Shown: positions 22,801-30,393 of the stretch, piece by piece
Position numbering within the stretch: position 1 is the stretch's first letter
Layout of the letters: each line of letters begins with the position of its first letter
The notes under the pieces: model-generated
Told to the model about the DNA's origin: nothing
The model's input: the letters and a program-made list of their open reading frames with translations, nothing else
Database searches by the model: none
Assembly: GCF_009708175.1 (NCBI RefSeq)
Contig: NZ_WMBB01000006.1
Coordinates: 372,001 to 436,000 of the forward strand
Length of the DNA: 64,000 nt
Source of the DNA: Nocardia aurantiaca
GTDB lineage: Bacteria > Actinomycetota > Actinomycetes > Mycobacteriales > Mycobacteriaceae
Direction: 5' to 3'
Translations under genes and position numbers: made by a program

Positions 22801-24191
22801 AGCGTGCCGCACAGGTCCGCGAGCGCCGTCGGCGTGCGCGCCGAGACCCCGATCAACCAGGGCACCGGCTTTGGACTCGCCTCGGCGAGTGCAGCTTCCG
22901 GCTGCGGTATCGCATCCGGGGCCTGCTGCACGACGCAATGGGCGTTGGCGCCGCCGAGGCTGTAGGAGCTCACACCCGCCAGGCGCGGGCCGTCGCTGCG
23001 CCACGGTCGCGGTTGTGTGACCACTTCGAGATTGGCCGCGGCCAGGTCGAGATCGCCCGTGGGACGGTCAAAGTGGAGGGAAGGGAACAGTTGCCCGTCG
23101 GCGACCGACAGAATCGCCTTCACCAAGCCGGCCACTCCCGCGGCGTGATCGAGGTGGCCGATATTGGTCTTCACCGATCCGATCGGGAGGGCGATGACGC
23201 GTTCGGCGAACGCGGTGCGCAGCCCCTCCAGTTCGACGGCGTCGCCCAGCCGGGTGGCGGAGCCGTGGGCTTCGAGGTAGCCGGCATCGCGAGGATCGGC
23301 TCCGGCCTTGTGCCAGGCGCGCGCGATGACCCGGGCCTGCGCGGCGGCGCTCGGGGTGCTGATGGTCACGGCGGAATGGCCGTTGTGCAGGACGGCGCTG
23401 CCCCGGATGACCGCGTAGATCGGAGCACGGTCGGCGCGGGCGCGCTCGAGGGTGGTCAGCAGCAGCGCCGCACCGCCTTCACCGGGGACTGTGCCGTCGG
23501 CGTCGGCGTCGAAGGCGCGGACCTGGCCGCCGGGCGAGGCGATCTCTGTCATGGTGTGCGCTGTCCAGGCCGGAGCGCCGTGGGCGCGGACGCTGACTCC
23601 GCCGGCCAGCGCGTAATCGGCGTCGCCGCCGCGCAATTCGCGGCAGGCGTGATGGACGGCGATGAGGGAGGCGTTGCAGCCGCTGTCGACGGCGTAGCAG
23701 GGGCCGTCGAAGCCGAGCAGGTGCGCGATGCGGGCGGGGACGCCGAAGGGCAGATTGCCCAGCATGGCGAGCGGTCCGGGGTCGGCGGCCATGGCGTGAT
23801 AGCTGGGCATGGGCGCGCTGAACACGACCGCGGTCGTGGCCGCGCGCAGCTCCGCGGGTGCGTAGCCGGCGTCCTCGATGGCGCGGTGCGCCAGTTCCAG
23901 GGCGATCCGTTGCTGCGGATCCATCAGTGCCGCTTCGCGTTTGGACAGGCCGAAGAACGCGTGGTCGAAGGTGTGGATATCGGTCAGGTGCCCCATGGGC
24001 AGGTACCGGACGCGGCGGTCCAGGGCGGTCGCCTCAGCGCGGGACTCCGGCATGGGGCCGATCGAATCCCTTCCGGCCGCGAGGTTCTCACGGAACTCGT
24101 CCAGATTCGCCGCGTCCGGGAACCGCGCGCCGATGCCGATGACGGCGATGTCGTCGTCGCGTAGAGCTGGTTCGGTCACGATGTCCTTCAC
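19809..24191 (-). CDS. PKS-NRPS hybrid: KS, vestigial AT, T, C, C-lobe remnant
   Basis: A 1460-residue protein. Residues 1-430 are a ketosynthase with Cys in DSGCNASL (about 170), His in EAHGSAT (about 307) and His in NIGHLDHAAG (about 345), so the triad is intact. Residues 520-710 look like a shrunken acyltransferase: RVALLLSPG sits where VAFLFPGQG is expected, and LSGGASKFAA stands in place of the GHSxG nucleophile elbow, so it should be inactive. A carrier domain follows (LGGNSIIAV, about 770), then a full C domain (HHCVTDGQ, about 960). The last 210 residues resemble only the C-terminal lobe of another C domain. The KS must therefore receive its extender in trans, plausibly hydroxymalonyl-ACP from this operon. 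ATGA overlaps couple it on both sides. Confidence 0.9.
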   Translation of the reverse strand: MKDIVTEPALRDDDIAVIGIGARFPDAANLDEFRENLAAGRDSIGPMPESRAEATALDRRVRYLPMGHLTDIHTFDHAFFGLSKREAALMDPQQRIALELAHRAIEDAGYAPAELRAATTAVVFSAPMPSYHAMAADPGPLAMLGNLPFGVPARIAHLLGFDGPCYAVDSGCNASLIAVHHACRELRGGDADYALAGGVSVRAHGAPAWTAHTMTEIASPGGQVRAFDADADGTVPGEGGAALLLTTLERARADRAPIYAVIRGSAVLHNGHSAVTISTPSAAAQARVIARAWHKAGADPRDAGYLEAHGSATRLGDAVELEGLRTAFAERVIALPIGSVKTNIGHLDHAAGVAGLVKAILSVADGQLFPSLHFDRPTGDLDLAAANLEVVTQPRPWRSDGPRLAGVSSYSLGGANAHCVVQQAPDAIPQPEAALAEASPKPVPWLIGVSARTPTALADLCGTLAGRLRDGSIDLADAAFTLGRGRAHFAHRIAVYASDTTELAGLLETRGAAVNSDGVRPVAPRVALLLSPGALPTEQGGAELPEQLPAKGETAEVLAAQLAVHDRLRAGGIQFAAVLSGGASKFAARYLLGSREPVDPGELAAAAQRPTVDRSRLLAAAETLLRDGAVVFVDPSRDGMLGRYLTEDLAGRADAEVLFGSGDSAGALGILGRLYEHGVDLDWARVQDGAGRRVRLPGHPLRGTRCWVELPTAASHAEIASETVEAVVAPERPVVAVPSDAAEWLRAVLRELLHSETEIALEEDYFDLGGNSIIAVQLVERVEEAFGFRPKLLDVYERPKVAEFAQLLREGARPAPEIMPAAITRTDELVMSPGQERMWFHHQLVPDTTLYNYPVVNVLRGPIDVDAVKRTFEDFAERHEPLRYNLVEADGLPGVRVRPALGEFFRFIDVSGETDSVAMARELIREAALRPFDLGRDPMVRVLVVKLAPDTHVLQVVCHHCVTDGQTPGILAREIPVLYAARREGRTAELEPLPIRYRDYARWHRELLDSGALDHELEYWVHMLRGAPKLRLPTDFPRPARKTFAGELEPFTVSATLLAAARTVAKRESVSLFVVLLSAFYLLLARRSGQRDLVVGTPATGRTRRELEGLIGFFNSTVALRANLSGPATLGDLLERVRGIVLGALENQQIPFERVVNALDDQRDMSRTPIFDVLYVHQDLTGTGSVNPLGGGAMEFFDSEHSIHNAFGGLPPGTAKFDLSLITYDRSDDHDMLACFEYSTELFTQRTAAGFAAAYLEILAEIVESAPDRSIEELVVTVPSAADAAAAEQAVALNIPTDRPRRNGSARYTPGTVCERLDVVAGDADLLAAWVALLSWYSGSDEVAVGLATGTARVDLADEPTGAELLERAAAALAAPATAAGAGAIWFGDTRPDTAELALDRQVGDRAILELVYATELFDESNAQRMLSDLTRLLHGLLETPNDPVPDIALRCIAEAEVIR

Positions 24192-26020
24192 ACTTCGAAT
24201 GCCATGGGAATGTCCGCCGGTGCGGCGGGCCGCGCCGGGTCGGCGGACAGTGCGGCCGCCTGCGCGGCCACGGTGTCCAGATCGAACAGCAGGCCCACCG
24301 AGATGGCGCCGGGCCAGCGCGCCTGCAAGCGCATGTGCAGGGCGACCACGCGATGAGAGTTGCCGCCCACGTCGAGAAAGCGGTCCGTACGCTCGAATTC
24401 GTCGTGCAGCAGCACCTCCGACCAGATCTCGCCCAGGGCGCGCTCGGTCTCGGTCCAGTCGTCCCGCGACACCGGCCGCCCGACCGTGGAGCCGGTCAGC
24501 AGCGCGCGCAGGGCCGCCTCGTCGAGCTTGCCGCTGCCCGGTGTGATGGGAAGGCCCTCGATGATCACGAACCGTGCCGGAATGGCTTCCGGCACCAGAT
24601 GTTCGGCACAGAATCCGGCCAGCGCGCTCGGCGCGGGCGTAGCCGCCGCGGTGTCCAGGGGCACCCAGAAGGCGGCCAGGTACACGGAGCCGTCGACATC
24701 GGCGACGGGCAGCACGACCGCCTCGCGTACGGCGGGATGGTCTTCCAGCACCGCCTCTACCGCCCCGCGTTCGATCCGCACGCCACGAACCTTGACCTGA
24801 TTGTCGACTCGGCCGTGGAATTCGATGTCGTCGTTCGCGTCGGCGAGGGCGAGGTCGCCGGTGACGTACATGCGAGCACCCGGTTCGGTGGCGAAAGGGT
24901 CGGCCACGAATCGAGTGGCGGTCAGTCCGGGACGGGCCGCATAGCCGTCGGCGATCTGCCCGCCGCCGAGGTACAGATCGCCGCGAGTGCCGCGACTCAC
25001 CGGGGACAGCTTGTCGTCCAGGAGATGAGCTGTCGTGCCCGCGGCCGGCTTTCCCATCGGGATGACCTGCCGCGGCGTGTCCGCGACATACGGGCCGATG
25101 CAGGTGATCGTCGCTTCGGTGGGGCCGTATTCATTGTGCAGCGCCACGGCGGGCAGTGCTTCGCGGTGCTCGGCCACCAGGCGCGGCGGGACCGCCTCCC
25201 CCGCCAGAATCACCGTCCGCAATGTCGGCCACGGCTCGGCCAGCCGTGGTAGCGCCAGCCGGTAGAGCGACGGTGTCGCGATGAAATGCGAAACACCCTG
25301 GCTGCGAGCGAGTTCGACGACGGCGTCGATATCGCGGACCATCCGGGCATCGGGGAACACGCTGGTGCCGCCGACCGCGAGCGGCCAGACCAGACCCAGC
25401 AGGGAGCCGTCCCAGATGAGCCGCATGGCCGAGAAGGCGACCAGCGCACCGTCGGCGTGCGAGTTGTTCCGGGACCCGATCTGGGTGGCGAGGTTCGCGC
25501 GGGATACGACCACCGCCTTCGGCACACCGGTGGAGCCGGAGGTGGTGATGGCATAGGCCGGCGCGCGCCGCGGCGGCGGGCCGGGCAGCGGGATCTCGGG
25601 TGGATTCACCTGCGCCGCGATGTCGATGACCGCGGGACCGTTCGCCGCGCCCGCCAGCGCCGCCGCCGCATCGCCCGGGGTGAGCGGATCCCGGCCGTCG
25701 ATGAGCACCACGGCACAGTCCAGCGCCTCCAGCACCGCGCCGAGCGAGGACTCGCCGCCGTGGCCGGGTTCGATGACACACCAGGCCGCGGCGGCGCGCA
25801 GGGCCGCGATCATGCCGATCACGGTGCCCAGGTTCTGCCGCTGGTAGACGACGACCGTCTGCCCGGGCCGCACCCCGGCCGCGAGCAGGCGGCGTGCGAG
25901 AGCCGTTGTCGCGGTGTCGAGTTCCCGGTAGGTGAGAGACCGCTCCCCGATCACGACCGCGAGGCGATCGGGCACCCGCTCGATCTGGCGCAGCAGGCCG
26001 CCGAGCAGATCCGTGCTCAT
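24188..26020 (-). CDS. Free-standing adenylation-thiolation didomain (loading A-T)
   Basis: A 610-residue A-T protein. The A domain has LTYREL, TSGSTGVPKA (about 160), NEYGPTEAT, YVTGDLA and a terminal GSGKLDE lysine motif. The carrier domain has DVGGNSHRV (about 553). Aligning WDGSLLG with the usual FDxSVWE gives pocket residues D-G-L-I-I-A-E-I-T-K, which match no code I know. The conserved Asp that binds the alpha-amine is kept, so an amino acid is likelier than an aryl acid. With no C domain of its own, and placed just upstream of the KS protein in the operon, it probably activates the starter unit for KS extension. ATGA overlaps join it to the FkbH-like gene and the KS gene. Confidence 0.88.
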   Translation of the reverse strand: MSTDLLGGLLRQIERVPDRLAVVIGERSLTYRELDTATTALARRLLAAGVRPGQTVVVYQRQNLGTVIGMIAALRAAAAWCVIEPGHGGESSLGAVLEALDCAVVLIDGRDPLTPGDAAAALAGAANGPAVIDIAAQVNPPEIPLPGPPPRRAPAYAITTSGSTGVPKAVVVSRANLATQIGSRNNSHADGALVAFSAMRLIWDGSLLGLVWPLAVGGTSVFPDARMVRDIDAVVELARSQGVSHFIATPSLYRLALPRLAEPWPTLRTVILAGEAVPPRLVAEHREALPAVALHNEYGPTEATITCIGPYVADTPRQVIPMGKPAAGTTAHLLDDKLSPVSRGTRGDLYLGGGQIADGYAARPGLTATRFVADPFATEPGARMYVTGDLALADANDDIEFHGRVDNQVKVRGVRIERGAVEAVLEDHPAVREAVVLPVADVDGSVYLAAFWVPLDTAAATPAPSALAGFCAEHLVPEAIPARFVIIEGLPITPGSGKLDEAALRALLTGSTVGRPVSRDDWTETERALGEIWSEVLLHDEFERTDRFLDVGGNSHRVVALHMRLQARWPGAISVGLLFDLDTVAAQAAALSADPARPAAPADIPMAFEV

Positions 26021-27042
26021 CGAACCACCTCGACATGGCCGGTGCCGCCGATGTCTTCGGCGGGCACGGTGCAGGCGAGCAGGATGCGGTCACCGTCCTT
26101 CGCGGCCACTTCGAACCCGGCGAAGCGCAGAGTCACGAGCATGACCCGATTCAGTGGTGTGGCAACGAATTCCGCCATCGGTTGCAATCCGGCCGCGTGG
26201 GCGCGGCGCACCACCTCGGCGATGAGAGTCGTGCCGACGCCGCGCGACATGACACGACAGGACATGAGCAGCAGGAGTAGGACCGCATCGGCGCCCCGCT
26301 TTTCGGTCACCGCCAGCCCGATCGTGCCATAGCCGCCGAAACGGTCGGTCAGGGAGGCGACGAGCACCTCGTGACGCGGGGACGCGCACAGTGCCCGCAG
26401 CTCGTCCATATCGAAGGTGACGCCGGTGGTATTGAGCTGGTGGGTGCGTTCGGTCAGCTCGTGCGCGCGAACCAGGTCCGCCTCGGTCGCTTCGCTGACG
26501 GTCATGACCAGATTCAACGAGGCCAGGAAATCCGCGTCCGAGCCGCTGAATTCGGCTTCGGAGGCTTTGCGCTCCCGCTCCGCGCGATACAGCAATCGGC
26601 GCTGCCGTGCCTCGGATGTCGCTGCGGCCGGGGTGAATTCGGGAAGGTCCGGAAGATCGGCGATCCGGTCGGCCGGATAGCATCGGACCTCGGGGAAGGC
26701 GGCGGCCACCTCGGCCAGCTCGACCGGATCATTGTCGACGAACGCGATCGTGTCCCGGCCGATATTGAGGGATTCGGCGATCCGTCGAATGGCCTCCGAT
26801 TTTGGGCCCCAACCGATCTCGACCGCCGAGAACATGTCCTCGATAGCGTGCATGCGCAAATGTGCGGTGGCAGCGCGTGGTTCGCCACGACTGGCCACGG
26901 CGTGCAGGATGCCGCGTTCATCGAGAGTCCGGATTGTGTGCAGTGCTTCTGGTTTCGGTGCGCCGCCGTCCGACTCCAGCACAACGCCGGGCCACACCGT
27001 ATCGTCGAGATCCCAGACCAGGCATTTCACCGTCGTCGCCAT
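26017..27042 (-). CDS. FkbH-like HAD-family glyceryl-ACP synthase
   Basis: A 341-residue FkbH-like protein. The N-terminal HAD domain has the nucleophile motif WDLDDTVWPG; a Lys/Asp pair lies further on (GPKSEAI, FVDNDPVE). The C-terminal part resembles the GNAT-like region seen in FkbH proteins (RFGGYGTIGLAV, CRVMSRGVG). The family takes 1,3-bisphosphoglycerate, removes phosphate and loads glyceryl onto an ACP. That product is used for methoxymalonyl- or hydroxymalonyl-ACP, or for tetronate rings. ATG 27042 shares one base with the preceding TGA (TGATG) and follows GGAGGG, so it is preferred over the longer frame, which starts 10 codons upstream inside the KAS III-like gene. Confidence 0.92.
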   Translation of the reverse strand: MATTVKCLVWDLDDTVWPGVVLESDGGAPKPEALHTIRTLDERGILHAVASRGEPRAATAHLRMHAIEDMFSAVEIGWGPKSEAIRRIAESLNIGRDTIAFVDNDPVELAEVAAAFPEVRCYPADRIADLPDLPEFTPAAATSEARQRRLLYRAERERKASEAEFSGSDADFLASLNLVMTVSEATEADLVRAHELTERTHQLNTTGVTFDMDELRALCASPRHEVLVASLTDRFGGYGTIGLAVTEKRGADAVLLLLLMSCRVMSRGVGTTLIAEVVRRAHAAGLQPMAEFVATPLNRVMLVTLRFAGFEVAAKDGDRILLACTVPAEDIGGTGHVEVVR

Positions 27043-28040
27043 CACACCCTCCGCAGCAGGCAGGCGCTCCACGCGGCGACCGGGCTGCTGTTCAACACCA
27101 GCGCGTAGTCACCGGGCGCGCGGCTGGCCGCGGCGGCCTCCAGATTGACCAGCACGTCCATGGAGCCCAGGTGGCCGTAGGCCGCGAGATTGGTCCGGCA
27201 AGCCTTGTCGACCGGGCGATCCAGGGCCTCCTCCCAGAAGGCGAAGGCGCCGGCCGACAGGTTCTGCATGAGGATCGGCCCCACCGCGCTGTCTCCGACA
27301 CCATTGCGTCGCAGCAGTTCCGGAATGATGGCGTCGAACCGTTTCTTGCTCTCGACCGCGAGCCGGAACGAGTAGGCGGACTCGTCCGCGCACTCCTCGA
27401 CCCAGTCGTCGGAGCCGATATCGCGGTAATCGATGCGGAACAGGTCCGCGTATTTGCCTTCGCTGCGCACGATCTGGTCGACGAACTCCCAGCGGCCGGC
27501 GCCGGAGGTGGTGACCAGCAGTGCGGCCGCACCGTCGCCGAGCACCGTCATGGGAGCGCGGTAGCGATTCCGGGTGGGCGTCTTGGCGGCGCTGACCACC
27601 AGGACGTTACGGCAGTGGGCATCCGCGCGAACCAGGCTCGCGGCCAGAGTCAGTGCGGCGGAGACGGATACGCAGCCGAGGTCCCCCGCCGCCGTGGTGA
27701 AGGCGCGGGCCGCGCCGATCCGGTGTTGCAGCCGGGTCGCTTCCGAGGCGAGCAGGTACTGCGGCGCGCGACCGGTGGCCAGAATCAGCGCGTCCAGATC
27801 GGCGGCCGCGAGACCGGCCTCGTCCAGCGCCGTGCGCGCCGCCTCGGCGGCGAGATCGACCTCGGTCATACCGTCGGCGGTGCGCACCGTGTCGATGCCC
27901 AGGGCCAGGGCGTGTTCCCTGCGGTTCGCGGGCAGATCGGCCAGCTCCGCCAGCGTGACGACCTCGGCGGTCTGTTCTGGGAACCAGGTCGCGACCGGAC
28001 CCAGTAGTACACGGTCCTTCGGTAGTGCACGGTCGTTCAT
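27042..28040 (-). CDS. KAS III-like condensing enzyme or acyltransferase
   Basis: A 332-residue thiolase-fold protein of the FabH (KAS III) type. The nucleophilic Cys is present in GDLGCVSVSAA (about residue 120) and the fold segment VLGDGAAALLV is clear. The usual HQAN motif is replaced by MQNLSAG, so the catalytic His is absent there. The usual GNTSAA position reads GHLGSMD, which supplies a His and an Asp instead. Such altered KAS III proteins can act as acyltransferases rather than decarboxylating synthases. Lying between the acyl-CoA dehydrogenase and FkbH genes, with ATGA and TGATG overlaps, it most likely acts on the ACP-bound C3 unit. The start is ATG 28040; the longer frame upstream is a shadow of the dehydrogenase. 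Confidence 0.85.
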   Translation of the reverse strand: MNDRALPKDRVLLGPVATWFPEQTAEVVTLAELADLPANRREHALALGIDTVRTADGMTEVDLAAEAARTALDEAGLAAADLDALILATGRAPQYLLASEATRLQHRIGAARAFTTAAGDLGCVSVSAALTLAASLVRADAHCRNVLVVSAAKTPTRNRYRAPMTVLGDGAAALLVTTSGAGRWEFVDQIVRSEGKYADLFRIDYRDIGSDDWVEECADESAYSFRLAVESKKRFDAIIPELLRRNGVGDSAVGPILMQNLSAGAFAFWEEALDRPVDKACRTNLAAYGHLGSMDVLVNLEAAAASRAPGDYALVLNSSPVAAWSACLLRRV

Positions 28041-29134
28041 GATCGCGCGCCCCGCATGACGTGCTCGCCCATGGTCACCTCGGCGACCTCCTGTGCTCCC
28101 TCGATGATTTGCATGACTTTGGCGTCGCGGTAGAACCGGCCGATCCGGCTGTCCGGTGCGCAGCCCGCCGCGCCGAGTATCTGCACGGCCCGTTCGCTCA
28201 CCGACGCCGCGACACCGGCGGCCGCGTATTTGGCGGCAATGGTGGCGATCAGCGCCTCCGGCGATCCGGCGATCCGCGCATCGGCCGCGCGTTCGCAGAG
28301 CGCTTGCGCGCCTTCGACATCCGCCCAGCAGCGGCCGAGCGTGGCGCGGATCAACTGGTGCTCGGCCAGTGCGGCGCCGCCCTGGACGCGGGTGGCCGCA
28401 TGGGCGGCCGCATCGCCGAGGCAGGCGCGCGCCAGCCCGACGCCACCCCAGGCGACGGTGTAGCGCCCGTGATCCAATGCGGTGCCGATGACATGGGACA
28501 GACCGAAGCCCGGCGGTGCGATCAGCTGGTTGGCGGGTATGCGCACCCGGTCGAACCGGACGGTCGCCAGTCGCGCGCCGCGTAACCCGAGACCGCTCTC
28601 GGCAGGTTCCACACCCACCCCGGGCCGGTCTCGATCCACCAGTGCGGCACACAGTCCGCCCGGCGCTCTTCCGAGCACGAGGTAGATGTCCGCACGCTGG
28701 CCGAAGGTCACCCACAGCTTGGTGCCGGAGACCAGGAAATCCGCGCCCACCGGCTCGAAAGCCATAGCGACAGCGGACAACTCGGTCCCAGCTCCGGCTT
28801 CGGTCGCCGCCAGCGCGGCAATGACCTCACCGGAGGTGAGCCGGGGCAGCCACAGCTCGCGCTGCGCGGCCGTACCCCACCGATCCACCGCGGCGGCCAC
28901 CATGCCGTGCACGGTCACCAGCGAACGCAGGCTGGTGCACGCGTGCCCGAGCGTCGCGGCCAATCGCCCGAGCTCCCGCGCATCGAGCTCCGCGCCACCG
29001 AAGGAGGCGGGCCGATCCGCCCCCAGCAGCCCATTTCGACCGGCAAGCTTGATCATCTCGTCGGGCAGACCGTCCCGATCCCACCGTGCGGCATCACGGG
29101 CCGCAGCCTGCACGAGATCGTGCACCTCGATCAC
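28037..29134 (-). CDS. Acyl-CoA dehydrogenase (FkbI-like)
   Basis: A 365-residue flavin-dependent acyl-CoA dehydrogenase-family protein. It has the N-terminal helical domain, the FAD-contacting beta segment (ALAATEAGAGTEL, then TKLWVTFG), and the C-terminal helices ending with the family signature QILGAAG and MQIIEGAQEV. In hydroxy/methoxymalonyl-ACP pathways the FkbI-type enzyme works with the FkbK-type dehydrogenase on ACP-bound glycerate to reach the malonate semialdehyde or acid stage. The GTG start at 29134 overlaps the ACP stop as GTGA. The open frame continuing upstream is out of phase with the ACP and has shadow-like composition. Confidence 0.9.
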   Translation of the reverse strand: MIEVHDLVQAAARDAARWDRDGLPDEMIKLAGRNGLLGADRPASFGGAELDARELGRLAATLGHACTSLRSLVTVHGMVAAAVDRWGTAAQRELWLPRLTSGEVIAALAATEAGAGTELSAVAMAFEPVGADFLVSGTKLWVTFGQRADIYLVLGRAPGGLCAALVDRDRPGVGVEPAESGLGLRGARLATVRFDRVRIPANQLIAPPGFGLSHVIGTALDHGRYTVAWGGVGLARACLGDAAAHAATRVQGGAALAEHQLIRATLGRCWADVEGAQALCERAADARIAGSPEALIATIAAKYAAAGVAASVSERAVQILGAAGCAPDSRIGRFYRDAKVMQIIEGAQEVAEVTMGEHVMRGARS

Positions 29135-29409
29135 GAGTGGCTGTCCCCGCCCCGCTTGCGGGCAACGAAGGCCGCCGCACGCGCGGCACTGCGAAAGTTG
29201 TCGAGCTCGAGATCGTCGACATCGACCGAGATCCCGTAGGTGCTCTCCACGTGCACGACGATCTCCAGTGCCCGTAGAGAATTCACCAGTCCGAGCGCGA
29301 AAATATCGTCGTCCGGCGCCAATTCGATTTCGGCCATCGACCCGAAGTAGGCCAGCAACTCCTTCGTGAGCTCCGCCCGATGCTGCACGACCCGCGCCAG
29401 ATCTTCCAC
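29131..29409 (-). CDS. Acyl carrier protein for the C3 extender
   Basis: A 92-residue ACP. The phosphopantetheine serine lies in GLVNSLRALEIV, where DSL usually occurs, and helix I is LTKELLAYFG. Its partners are probably the FkbH-like, acyl-CoA dehydrogenase, FkbK-like and KAS III-like enzymes of the same operon. I place the start at GTG 29409 because a strong GAGAGGGA site lies about 7 bases upstream. A TTG at 29505 would add 32 residues without recognised similarity. This is the first gene of the biosynthetic operon. The 213 bases between it and the lipase gene must hold any internal promoter, but I see no convincing -35/-10 pair there. Confidence 0.82.
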   Translation of the reverse strand: MEDLARVVQHRAELTKELLAYFGSMAEIELAPDDDIFALGLVNSLRALEIVVHVESTYGISVDVDDLELDNFRSAARAAAFVARKRGGDSHS

Positions 29410-29622
29410 CAACAATCCCTCTCGCCATCCACTCACGGCGAGCACGTCAACCCGTCCTGCCGCGTAGACCACGACACCATCGCGGTTGTTCCCGAACAAG
29501 CCCAAGGTTTCGCGGGCGAACCGGTCGGGAATGAGGTGGTCACCAACGGTGTTGGCTACCAGCCGGGTCAGTTCAAGGGTTGCGATCTATGTTCAGAGAA
29601 GGTGGCGCTGCGATCGAGGCGC

Positions 29623-30345
29623 TCAGGGGCAGTCGGTGGCCAATGGCGCACCGCGCAACGCGGAATCGATCAACTGCTGCAGTGCGCCGTCGATGGGCTC
29701 TTGGCCGTGGGAGACCGTGCGGCCGGGGCAGAACGATTGAATGCTGGCATTGGTCGCACCAGGCAGCGAATTCTTCTCCGCACCAGCATTTTCGGAGAAG
29801 AAGTGGTAGGCGATCAGGCCCGGCGGCACCGCGGGGTCCGCATTGAGCCGAGTCAGGAACGCCGAACCCGGCACCAGATCTTGACAACCCGGGGATACCT
29901 CGGAGCATACGGTTCCGAGGTCGTCACCTTGTTCGGGTGTGCCGTAGTCGATGTAGGTTCCGACCGAGTCGAGTCCGCCGAGGAATTTCACGTAGGCCCG
30001 CTGCGCGAGACCGCCCATGGAGTGACCGACCAGATCCACACGTCGTGCCCCGGTCTGTCGGCGGATATCCGCGACCTTGTCGGCGACGGCCTGCGCCGAC
30101 TCCGAGATCGGCGCTGTCCCTGTGGGATTCCCGGCCAATACCATCGAAAAGGCGGAGTATCCGCGAGCGTCGAGCCAACCCCGGAGGCTTTCCAAGCGCG
30201 CCTGATCCGCATAGATGCCGCCGATCACCAGGACCGGGTCCCGGTCACCGCCTTCGGCCACCGCCGTCCCATGCCCCACGACCAATCCTGTTGCCGCGCA
30301 GAACAAGACGACGCCTATGCGTGCGATCTGCATGAGGGAGTACAT
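29623..30345 (-). CDS. Secreted lipase/esterase
   Basis: A 240-residue alpha/beta hydrolase of the secreted actinobacterial lipase type. A signal peptide (IARIGVVLFCAATGL, cut probably near AVAEGG) precedes the strand VLVIGGIYAD. The nucleophile elbow is GHSMGG, and a likely catalytic His sits in TVSHGQEPID near the C-terminus. Several Cys residues could form disulphides outside the cell. ATG 30345 is preferred because it leaves a short positive n-region; ATG 30333 is an alternative. It lies upstream of the biosynthetic operon on the same strand with a 213-base gap, so it may or may not be co-transcribed. Its substrate is unknown. Confidence 0.8.
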   Translation of the reverse strand: MYSLMQIARIGVVLFCAATGLVVGHGTAVAEGGDRDPVLVIGGIYADQARLESLRGWLDARGYSAFSMVLAGNPTGTAPISESAQAVADKVADIRRQTGARRVDLVGHSMGGLAQRAYVKFLGGLDSVGTYIDYGTPEQGDDLGTVCSEVSPGCQDLVPGSAFLTRLNADPAVPPGLIAYHFFSENAGAEKNSLPGATNASIQSFCPGRTVSHGQEPIDGALQQLIDSALRGAPLATDCP

Positions 30346-30393
30346 CGGCCCGCTTTCGTAGAAGATCTCATGCCGTTCTACCACCGCAGTTAT

